A stretch of DNA of 12,160 nucleotides from Acidobacteriota bacterium. GTDB lineage: Bacteria; Acidobacteriota; Terriglobia; UBA7540. The notes beneath the pieces are model-generated. The model saw only the letters and a list, made by a program, of their open reading frames with translations. It had not been told where the DNA came from and searched no databases. The DNA is taken from positions 1 through 12,160 of the forward strand of contig PLWR01000631.1 of assembly GCA_003165615.1 (NCBI GenBank), written 5' to 3'. Below are positions 1 through 5,473 of the stretch, piece by piece. Positions within the stretch are counted from its first letter, which is position 1. Every line of letters begins with the position of its first letter. The position numbers were made by a program, and so were the translations under genes.

Positions 1-1
1 C

Positions 2-657
<656 letters not shown>

Positions 658-972
658 TTACTTCTTGCCTGCTGCCGTTTTCGTGTGTTCAATTACTCCC
701 AGAACTTCGTCTTCGCGCAGGATCAGGTATTCATGGTCGTCAACCTTGATCTCCGTGCCGGAGTACTTGCCGAACAGGATGCGATCCCCCGCCTTCACGT
801 CCAGCGGAATGATCTTCCCCTCTTCCGTCTTCTTTCCGTTTCCAGCGGCAATCACTTCGCCCTCCTGCGGCTTCTCTTTCGCCGAGTCGGGGATGATGAT
901 CCCACCTTTAATGGATTCCTTTTCTTCTATCCGCTTCACTATCAGTCGGTCATGAAGAGGTCTAACATTCAT
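658..972 (-). CDS. groES: 10 kDa co-chaperonin GroES
   Basis: This is the heptameric lid of the GroEL folding chamber, cytoplasmic, 104 residues, slightly longer than the usual ~95-97. The start was set at ATG 970-972, which gives the canonical N-terminus [16 protein letters not shown]. The frame stays open further upstream, but that extension is not GroES-like. An AGGAGG/AAGGAG ribosome-binding sequence precedes the ATG on the minus strand. The mobile loop that contacts GroEL is visible around residues 17-35 with the hydrophobic tripeptide in [13 protein letters not shown]. The C-terminal strand (DEVLGVIE) is also present, followed by a short Lys-rich tail (TKTAAGKK). It is the first gene of the groES-groEL operon, with a promoter and two CIRCE operators upstream. 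Confidence 0.97.
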   Translation of the reverse strand: MNVRPLHDRLIVKRIEEKESIKGGIIIPDSAKEKPQEGEVIAAGNGKKTEEGKIIPLDVKAGDRILFGKYSGTEIKVDDHEYLILREDEVLGVIEHTKTAAGKK

Positions 973-1123
973 AATTAATTCTCCTTTCCTCCTCAGATAT
1001 GCCCGGGATCGTAACCACCGAACTTTGGCGACTTTCGCCCCGCCCGGAGGCCCCCTCGGGCTCCTGCAATCAGGTCTTGATTGGGTAACTCTGAGTGCCT
1101 CCCCGCGAACGAATCCGGGTCGT

Positions 1124-1150
1124 TTGGCACTCACATGTTCCGAGTGCTAA
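1124..1150 (-). promoter_or_regulatory. CIRCE operator 1 (HrcA site), promoter-proximal
   Basis: The sequence TTGGCACTC (1124-1132), nine spacer bases, then GAGTGCTAA (1142-1150) matches the CIRCE consensus TTAGCACTC-N9-GAGTGCTAA with one substitution. HrcA binds CIRCE and represses groESL until heat shock (established knowledge). Here the site abuts and overlaps the -10 hexamer of the groES promoter, so bound HrcA would block RNA polymerase directly. Confidence 0.95.
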
Positions 1151-1177
1151 TATAGCCTGTGCTGGCTCGCATGTCAA
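1149..1177 (-). promoter_or_regulatory. sigma70-type promoter of groES-groEL
   Basis: Read on the minus strand there is a perfect -35 TTGACA (1172-1177), a 17-base spacer, and a -10 TATATT (1149-1154, five of six consensus bases). The -10 overlaps the first CIRCE arm. The predicted transcription start falls around 1142, inside operator 1, which would leave CIRCE sequence in the 5' end of the mRNA. Confidence 0.88.
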
Positions 1178-1205
1178 GCACGGAATTCGGCCTGAAATCA
1201 ATAAA

Positions 1206-1232
1206 TTAGCACTCAAGGCCTTTGAGTGCCAA
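1206..1232 (-). promoter_or_regulatory. CIRCE operator 2 (HrcA site), distal
   Basis: This is a second CIRCE: TTAGCACTC (1206-1214), a nine-base spacer, then GAGTGCCAA (1224-1232), one mismatch to consensus. It lies 55 bases beyond operator 1, upstream of the -35. Two operators could allow cooperative HrcA binding. It also lies 16 bases before a plus-strand TTGACA (1248-1253), so it could in principle influence rightward transcription too. Confidence 0.93.
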
Positions 1233-1390
1233 TTTGCCTTGAAAAACTTGACAAATAGCCCTGCATCAACATAAGTCTATGAAATAAATGACATTGTTAG
1301 ATAAACTTGCTTAACATCAGGGATCTTTGGATTATCCACAATGCTTTCCGGCGAAACTGCACAATCATTCCAATTCCTTTCAAATCAAGT
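1233..1390. other. gene-free AT-richer divergent intergenic region
   Basis: No convincing coding sequence was found between the CIRCE sites and the promoter of the gene at 1431. A single perfect consensus DnaA box, TTATCCACA, occurs at 1332-1340. No cluster of DnaA boxes or AT-rich unwinding region accompanies it, so there is no case for an origin here. Confidence 0.5.
1248..1276 (+). promoter_or_regulatory. weak candidate rightward promoter
   Basis: A perfect -35 hexamer TTGACA (1248-1253) is followed at 16-17 bases by a poor -10 (CATAAG/ATAAGT). It faces the gene at 1431 and would form a divergent arrangement with groES across the CIRCE sites. The -10 is weak and the TATAAT at 1414 is a better candidate for that gene. 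Confidence 0.3.
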
Positions 1391-1419
1391 TTGTTCCCGG
1401 GCATGGCATACCGTATAAT
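1391..1419 (+). promoter_or_regulatory. candidate promoter giving a near-leaderless transcript
   Basis: A perfect TATAAT (1414-1419) lies 17 bases after TTGTTC (1391-1396, three of six -35 bases). The expected start site is near 1426, only about 5 bases before the ATG at 1431. No Shine-Dalgarno sequence is present before that ATG, which fits a leaderless or very short-leader mRNA. Confidence 0.55.
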
Positions 1420-1430
1420 CTCAAGTCACC

Positions 1431-2597
1431 ATGCAATGTGCACCGTACGGGCGTCGCCAAACTAATGTCCAATGTGCCCACGACTTCAGGCTCTGGGGTC
1501 TGGCTTTATCTGCATGCCTCCTGATCTTTGCCGCTTCTGCCACCGCGCAAGTGGAACCACAAGAGCCACCCCCGGTTCAAACCCAGGCGTCCCAAACGCC
1601 GCCGGATGCCTTGCTGCCCCAAATCACGGCGGCCCTTCAGGGCGTGACCACCCGTGGTGTCATTGCTCTGTCGAAGGCTCTGCACATCGGCGAGAGGCTG
1701 GAAGGCACTGCGCCCGGCACTCCCCTCAACACGCTTGCGCCCGTGGGGGACTTGGACGGTGATGGCGTGCCGGAAATGCTCTTGAAGTGGGCGATTCCGG
1801 ATGTCGCGGTGGGAGCGGATGCGGCGCCCGCACCCGACTCGCGGCCGCTCTGGAGTGTTTACCTGCTTTCCTGGGACGGCGCCCACTGGAAGGCCTCGCG
1901 CGTGCTTACAGGGGTCGAGGAGTTCAATCCCATCATCGTCAATTTGGGCCCACCCATTGGGCGCGGCCTGGCCGTCGTAGTCGTGGACGTTGAAACCCAA
2001 ATTCCTTACCCCGCCATTTTCCAGGTCAAGGACCACGCCGCAAAACTCTTGTGGGATGCTCAATCGGACGACAGCCGTTACCAGCCCCTTCTTCAGGGCC
2101 GGGTGAGCTTCCTTGACCATGCCGGCGCGACAACAGAAATGATCGTAACCGGCCGCGCTGATCCGGGGTTCCTCCAGGTTGCCCGCGATGGGCGGCGCGG
2201 CTTCCAGGCGCGCGCGGTTTATCATTGGGTCGGCACGGCCTTCATTCCAGCGAAGAACGAGTATTCGGCAAACCAGGATTACACGCTCTATCGGTTTGTT
2301 TCGGCGCTTCATTTGCACGATTACGCTTCGGCCTATGCCCTGGTGGTTCCGGAAAAATTCCTCAAGGCGAATCCGCCCACGCTGGAGGCGTTCCGCCGTT
2401 TCATCGAGGACCATTTGCAGGAGTTTCTTCATGATGAGATCTTTGCCGCTCCCGAGGTGCCTGCGGGCGCGCCCGACGAGCACCTGTTTGTGTTGTCCAA
2501 GCCGGGCAGGCGCTCGGTTTATCACCCGGTCTTTTCCAGCGATGGTAAATTCCTGCTGACCGGCCTGACCCGCACCCAGGAAGCGACGCAACCTTGA
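1431..2597 (+). CDS. secreted hypothetical protein with FG-GAP/VCBS-like motif
   Basis: This 388-residue protein has no family I can name. The N-terminus has a positively charged stretch followed by a hydrophobic segment (about residues 21-36, LWGLALSACLLIFAASA) and a plausible signal-peptidase site ATAQ near residue 40, so export is likely. A Pro/Gln-rich linker follows (41-60). The motif DLDGDGVPE (107-115) is the Ca-binding type loop of FG-GAP/VCBS repeats, and the following strands (SVYLLSWDGAHWKASR) fit a short beta-propeller-like part. The C-terminal third (about 280-350) is helical and of unknown type. ATG 1431 is the first start in frame after the stop at 1416-1418; no in-frame ATG, GTG or TTG was seen between it and the hydrophobic segment. 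There is no Shine-Dalgarno. A 361-residue open frame lies antisense to it, but the signal peptide and domain logic support this strand. Confidence 0.85.
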   Translation: MQCAPYGRRQTNVQCAHDFRLWGLALSACLLIFAASATAQVEPQEPPPVQTQASQTPPDALLPQITAALQGVTTRGVIALSKALHIGERLEGTAPGTPLNTLAPVGDLDGDGVPEMLLKWAIPDVAVGADAAPAPDSRPLWSVYLLSWDGAHWKASRVLTGVEEFNPIIVNLGPPIGRGLAVVVVDVETQIPYPAIFQVKDHAAKLLWDAQSDDSRYQPLLQGRVSFLDHAGATTEMIVTGRADPGFLQVARDGRRGFQARAVYHWVGTAFIPAKNEYSANQDYTLYRFVSALHLHDYASAYALVVPEKFLKANPPTLEAFRRFIEDHLQEFLHDEIFAAPEVPAGAPDEHLFVLSKPGRRSVYHPVFSSDGKFLLTGLTRTQEATQP

Positions 2598-2737
2598 ATC
2601 GGGTGATCAGGAGATCGGGTGATCTGGCGAACAAAGGAGGCATGATTCTCGAATATGATTTTTGTTCATCCGATTACCCGATCATCAGATCATCGGACCT
2701 GTTCACCCGATCACCCGATCGCCGGATCACCCGATAG
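2598..2737. repeat. inverted array of GATC-containing 9-mers
   Basis: This intergenic stretch carries CGGGTGATC at 2600-2608 and 2616-2624 and its reverse complement GATCACCCG at 2709-2717 and 2725-2733, with degenerate copies between them (around 2668-2708). The two ends (about 2598-2632 and 2699-2735) are near-perfect reverse complements, so the whole block can fold into a long hairpin or cruciform. It contains eight GATC tetramers. It fills the gap up to the start codon of the TSUP gene at 2741, so it is also that gene's 5' region. Its function is unknown. Confidence 0.8.
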
Positions 2738-2740
2738 CTT

Positions 2741-3508
2741 ATGACTTTCCCCCATGCCATCCTTCTCTTTGTGGCCGCGGTACTGGCCGGCGCGATGAAT
2801 TCCGTGGCCGGGGGCGGCAGTTTCTTCTCTTTCCCCGCCCTCATTTTTACCGGAGTGCCTCCCATTCCCGCCAATGCCACCAACACCGTGGCAGTATGGC
2901 CGGGCTCGGTGGCAAGCGTCTTCTCCTATTGGAGGCGCTTGCCGAGGTCCCCGCGCATCATGGTCCCGCTGATTACCATCAGCATCATTGGCGGCTGGGT
3001 GGGCGCTTTGGTGCTTCTGCGCACGCCGCAAGCGACTTTCATGAGCCTGGTTCCGTACCTGTTCGGAATCGCCACCCTGCTCTTCGCCTTTGGCAAACGG
3101 CTTACCCGGGCGCTCGGCCACGTGGTCAAGCACAGGGGGCCGCCTTCCTGGCCCACCCTCATTGGCCTCACGATGGTCCAGTTCTTCATTGCCCTTTACG
3201 GAGGCTTTTTTGGCGGCGGCATTGGCATCCTGATGCTGGCCATGCTGGAGATGATTCATATCGAAGATATCCATGCCATGAATGCGGTGAAGACGGTTTT
3301 GGCCACGTCCATCAACGGTGCGGCGGTGGTGACGTTCATCGTCGCCAGGCAAGTGGTGTGGCCGCAGGGGATTCTGATGATCGTCGGAGCCGTGGCCGGA
3401 GGATATGGCGGCGCTCACTATGCGCAGAAACTCGACCCCCGCTGGGTGCGCGCGTCAGTGATCTGCGTGGGCACGGGAATGACGATCTACTTTCTGTGGA
3501 GATACTGA
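2741..3508 (+). CDS. TSUP (TauE/SafE, DUF81) family membrane transporter
   Basis: A 255-residue integral membrane protein with about eight hydrophobic helices, the usual size for the TSUP family, whose members export sulfite, sulfoacetate or related organic/inorganic anions. The two internally repeated family motifs are clear. The first is AGAMNSVAGGGSFFSFPAL (16-34) followed by GVPPIPANATNTVA (38-51). The second is YGGFFGGGIGILML (153-166) followed by MNAVKTVLATSINGAAV (180-196). A third Gly-rich helix, GAVAGGYGGAHYA (216-228), is typical of the C-terminal half. The ATG at 2741 puts the first motif in the first helix, as expected. No Shine-Dalgarno is visible, because the GATC repeat array ends four bases before the ATG. 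No sulfur-metabolism gene is next to it, so the substrate cannot be assigned. Confidence 0.9.
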   Translation: MTFPHAILLFVAAVLAGAMNSVAGGGSFFSFPALIFTGVPPIPANATNTVAVWPGSVASVFSYWRRLPRSPRIMVPLITISIIGGWVGALVLLRTPQATFMSLVPYLFGIATLLFAFGKRLTRALGHVVKHRGPPSWPTLIGLTMVQFFIALYGGFFGGGIGILMLAMLEMIHIEDIHAMNAVKTVLATSINGAAVVTFIVARQVVWPQGILMIVGAVAGGYGGAHYAQKLDPRWVRASVICVGTGMTIYFLWRY

Positions 3509-3514
3509 CGACTC

Positions 3515-3538
3515 GGGATTAGGGATTAGGGGTTGGGG
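3515..3538 (+). repeat. telomere-like G-tract repeat, quadruplex-capable
   Basis: Four G-runs of three or four (3515-3517, 3522-3524, 3529-3532, 3535-3538) are separated by ATTA, ATTA and TT. This satisfies the standard G-quadruplex pattern. It begins seven bases after the TSUP stop codon. Confidence 0.7.
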
Positions 3539-3551
3539 ATTCGCGCCTACG

Positions 3552-3581
3552 CCCGCCGAAGGGCTTCGGCCCGCAGGCGGG
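3552..3581. repeat. palindromic intergenic hairpin (REP-like)
   Basis: CCCGCC (3552-3557) pairs with GGCGGG (3576-3581), and an overlapping inner palindrome GCCGAAG (3555-3561) pairs with CTTCGGC (3564-3570). It lies downstream of the TSUP gene. No T-run follows, so it is not a typical intrinsic terminator; it may still protect or shape the 3' end of the transcript. Confidence 0.6.
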
Positions 3582-3585
3582 ACTC

Positions 3586-3624
3586 GGGAAACGGGGCGCG
3601 GGACTGGGGATTCGGGGCTTAGGG
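3586..3624 (+). repeat. second G-tract cluster
   Basis: Six runs of three or four G (3586-3588, 3593-3596, 3600-3602, 3606-3609, 3614-3617, 3622-3624) are spaced by three or four bases. Together with the G-runs at 3515-3538 and the hairpin between them this makes a 110-base repeat block before the RiPP locus. Confidence 0.65.
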
Positions 3625-3691
3625 TTATAAATCAATCCGGGCCGGTAGCCATCTCGGACAGTGTAGTTTGAGGGTCACTCCAAGTTTTGAA

Positions 3692-3720
3692 TTGACACAG
3701 CCTCAAAAATATGAGAAATC
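3692..3720 (+). promoter_or_regulatory. candidate promoter of the RiPP precursor gene
   Basis: A perfect TTGACA at 3692-3697 lies 62 bases before the precursor ATG, in an AT-rich stretch. The region 16-18 bases downstream (3714-3720) has only a poor -10 match, so either the promoter needs an activator or another sigma factor is used. Confidence 0.35.
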
Positions 3721-3759
3721 TTCAAGAAAGTTCAGCCAAAATAAGTGCCAGGAGGCTAT

Positions 3760-4044
3760 ATGCCAAATAAAAGTTGGCCAAGTCCGTCCGATGTCGACCT
3801 CGTTCTCGCCAAGGTGAGGTCCGATGAGTCTTTCAAGGCGCTGCTTTTGAGCGATGCCAATGCCGCTTTGCATGGAATTGGCATTGAGGTTCCGAGTGGT
3901 TTGACCGTCAAAATCCATGAAAACACCTCCTCTTGCGTCAATTACATCCTGCCGCCAAAGTCAGGAGCAACCGAGCTGAGCGATGCAATGCTTGAGTCCG
4001 TTACCGGTGGGGGTAATACCATTATCCACGGCATTCAAAAGTAA
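3760..4044 (+). CDS. NHLP-type (nitrile hydratase-like leader) RiPP precursor peptide
   Basis: A 94-residue precursor of a ribosomally made, modified peptide. Residues 10-66 match the nitrile-hydratase-alpha-like leader layout: a helical part (DVDLVLAKVRSDESFKALLL), ANAALHGIGIEVPSGL, then VKIHENTSSCVNYILPP. ELSDAMLESVTGG (72-84) follows, which is the usual end of such leaders at a double-glycine protease site. Cleavage after G84 would release a 10-residue core, GNTIIHGIQK (nine residues if after G85). The core has no Cys, Ser, Asp or Glu; possible modification sites are Thr, His, Asn, Gln and the C-terminal Lys94. The start was placed at ATG 3760 because AGGAGG (3750-3755) lies four bases upstream; a GTG at 3745 in the same frame would overlap that site. 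The gene is followed by a GNAT gene on the same strand, the likely maturase. No exporter/protease gene is seen in the window. Confidence 0.88.
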   Translation: MPNKSWPSPSDVDLVLAKVRSDESFKALLLSDANAALHGIGIEVPSGLTVKIHENTSSCVNYILPPKSGATELSDAMLESVTGGGNTIIHGIQK

Positions 4045-4078
4045 CAGTCGCCAGTGATTTCGCATAGTTTGGAGCTGC

Positions 4079-4134
4079 GGCGACGTCGCCTTGCACGACC
4101 TGTCTGGGATTTCCGGGAAGGTGGAGCGACGTCG
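4079..4134. repeat. duplicated GCGACGTCG motif between precursor and GNAT genes
   Basis: The perfect 12-base palindrome GGCGACGTCGCC (4079-4090) is followed by a second GCGACGTCG (4126-4134), 46 bases away. Both lie in the 178-base gap between the precursor stop and the proposed GNAT start. They could be a regulator site or mRNA structure. Nothing more can be said from sequence. Confidence 0.4.
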
Positions 4135-4222
4135 TCCTGCGGCTTGTTCCTGCATTTACTCTTTTGCCTGGCCGGGTCATCCATACGCCCTTCCCCGTGT
4201 TGCACGCGTTGGGCATGGCGTA

Positions 4223-5224
4223 ATGACTCCCGCAACCCGGACATTGCCGCAAGCCGTGTTATGGCGTGAGCCCTCTATAGATGGCAGCCAATGGGCACTA
4301 TCTGCATCGTCAAGTTCCCCGATGAGCTTTATTATTGAACGGCTCTCCGCCCCCACGACGGCTTTCTCTGGCCTGACGTTTCCCCGCTATCGTCCTCTCG
4401 TGGAATCAAGCAAAGAGAACACCTTGGCCATTGCCGCTTCTTCGGATTTGGTCCCGGTGGGGCTTGCCCTCGCGGAGTTCGATAAGAAGGAGGCTGTGGC
4501 CCGGCTCCTGTCACTTGCTGTCGATGCCAGCCATCGGCGGCGTGGCCTGGGAGGCGGGTTGTTGCGCGCGTGCGAGGCGGCGCTGGCGGATTTGGGATGC
4601 AGAGAGGTGGCTGCCTACCATTCCAGCCGTCTGCCCTGCGCAACCGCCTTTGCCGCCACGCTGCGGCGGTGTGGGTGGCCGCCTCCGCAGGTCTGCCAGG
4701 TTCGGTCCGCCGGCCGGTGCGGGGTGCTGGCCGCCGCCATCGCGGAATGGCCAGGGGTGCGGCGCTTGCTGCGCAACCCCGATTTCACTTTCATGCCGTG
4801 GACGACGCTAACGCCAACGGACGAAACGGCCATCGACCGGCTGTGTCAGGAACCCGCCTGCAGCCAATACCTGTCCCCCAAAACCTGGACGGGTCAAATC
4901 GAGCCTCGCATCAGCACTGTCATCCGGCAAGGGGAAGAGTTGGTAGGCTGGGTCCTGGTGAGGCTCGATCCTGAATACTCCGAACCGACCCTGCACTGCG
5001 AAGCTGCCTACATCCGGCATGACCTCTGGCGCTCGGGCCTTCTGGTGGCAGGCTATCTTCACGTCTACAGAGCGGCGGCCAGTTGTTTTGGAAATGACAC
5101 CATCCTACACTTCCACACCAGCCCGCGCTTGCCCGGCATGATGGCGCTCACCCGCCGCCGGTTCGCTCCAGTCTCCCTTTGGGTCGACGATTGGCTGGAA
5201 TCCCGGAAAAGACTGGGCGGGTAG
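4223..5224 (+). CDS. tandem GNAT-fold acyltransferase, likely RiPP maturase
   Basis: A 333-residue cytoplasmic enzyme. The N-terminal half holds a recognisable GNAT domain: strand LLSLAVDASH (95-104), the acyl-CoA/pantetheine loop RRRGLG (105-110, the R-x-x-G-x-G motif A), helix GGLLRACEAALADLG, strand REVAAYH (127-133) and the late-GNAT helix ATAFAATLRRCGW (140-152). The C-terminal half (about 186-325) repeats the order weakly (LVGWVLVRLD, LHCEAAYIRHDLWRSGLLVAGYL, TILHFHT, ALTRRRFAPVSLW) without a good motif A, so it looks like a second, degenerate GNAT fold. GNAT enzymes transfer acyl groups from acyl-CoA or acyl-ACP to amines. Beside an NHLP precursor with a core Lys, N-acylation of that peptide is the natural hypothesis. 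The open frame reaches back to TTG 4091; ATG 4223 was preferred because the upstream 44 residues look non-coding, and ATG 4322 is a further alternative. None has a strong Shine-Dalgarno. Confidence 0.8.
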   Translation: MTPATRTLPQAVLWREPSIDGSQWALSASSSSPMSFIIERLSAPTTAFSGLTFPRYRPLVESSKENTLAIAASSDLVPVGLALAEFDKKEAVARLLSLAVDASHRRRGLGGGLLRACEAALADLGCREVAAYHSSRLPCATAFAATLRRCGWPPPQVCQVRSAGRCGVLAAAIAEWPGVRRLLRNPDFTFMPWTTLTPTDETAIDRLCQEPACSQYLSPKTWTGQIEPRISTVIRQGEELVGWVLVRLDPEYSEPTLHCEAAYIRHDLWRSGLLVAGYLHVYRAAASCFGNDTILHFHTSPRLPGMMALTRRRFAPVSLWVDDWLESRKRLGG

Positions 5225-5245
5225 CCACGCAGCAGGTAGCAGATA

Positions 5246-5341
5246 AGCGACGGCAAGGCCATTCGCAATTTCCCTCGCCCAAAGCTCGGGAACACGTAAG
5301 CCTTCCCGCTCAACGACGGCTAAAACGGCGTCGGCATAAGC
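5246..5341 (-). pseudogene. fragment of a VapC-like PIN-domain toxin gene
   Basis: About 32 codons on the minus strand read AYADAVLAVVEREGLRVPEL followed by WAREIANGLAVA. This matches the pattern around the second conserved acidic residue of VapC PIN domains (x-VPxLWxxEVANxL). The N-terminal Asp motif of PIN domains is missing: upstream the frame runs into the palindromic element at 5352-5421. Downstream it runs into sequence antisense to the GNAT gene, so it is a remnant, not an active ribonuclease. No VapB antitoxin gene is visible. The assignment rests on a short motif by eye. Confidence 0.5.
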
Positions 5342-5350
5342 GCCGGCTGG

Positions 5351-5382
5351 CGCAGACCTGTACTCCAAGGTCTGCGGCTTTT
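5351..5382 (+). terminator. hairpin plus short T-run downstream of GNAT gene
   Basis: CGCAGACCT (5351-5359) pairs perfectly with AGGTCTGCG (5368-5376), a 9-bp stem with an 8-base loop, followed by GCTTTT. It lies 126 bases after the GNAT stop, between convergent genes, so it may end the RiPP transcript. It is also the left part of a small palindromic repeat, which may be its true origin. Confidence 0.45.
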
Positions 5383-5421
5383 CTCGATTGGGGCCGAGGG
5401 TCGCGGACAAAACAGGTCTGC
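5352..5421. mobile_element. 70-bp palindromic element with 10-bp terminal inverted repeats
   Basis: GCAGACCTGT (5352-5361) and ACAGGTCTGC (5412-5421) are perfect inverted repeats at the ends of a 70-base segment, and a third inner copy of the arm occurs at 5368-5376. The size, terminal symmetry and intergenic location resemble REP-like or MITE-like non-autonomous elements. No clear target-site duplication was found, and only one copy is in the window. Confidence 0.5.
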
Positions 5422-5473
5422 TACGCCTGCTCCAAAGGACCCACCACAGCCATTCGCAACCTGCCGGCGGAGG

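Noticed and set aside
1248..1340. Replication origin suggested by the DnaA box
   Set aside because: Only one box is present, with no dnaA/dnaN genes and no box cluster.
1506..2591. 361-codon open frame antisense to the VCBS-like gene
   Set aside because: It overlaps completely a gene with a signal peptide and a DLDGDGVPE motif. Its own translation is Arg/Gly/His-rich without any recognisable domain, as expected of an antisense shadow in GC-rich DNA.
2711..3418. 235-codon minus-strand open frame over the TSUP gene
   Set aside because: The translation is hydrophilic and low-complexity, opposite to a clear membrane protein with both TSUP motifs.
4045..4222. A possible second precursor peptide or extended N-terminus of the GNAT
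   Set aside because: No NHLP leader motif, GG site or ribosome-binding sequence was found in any frame, and the 44 residues read from TTG 4091 look non-coding.
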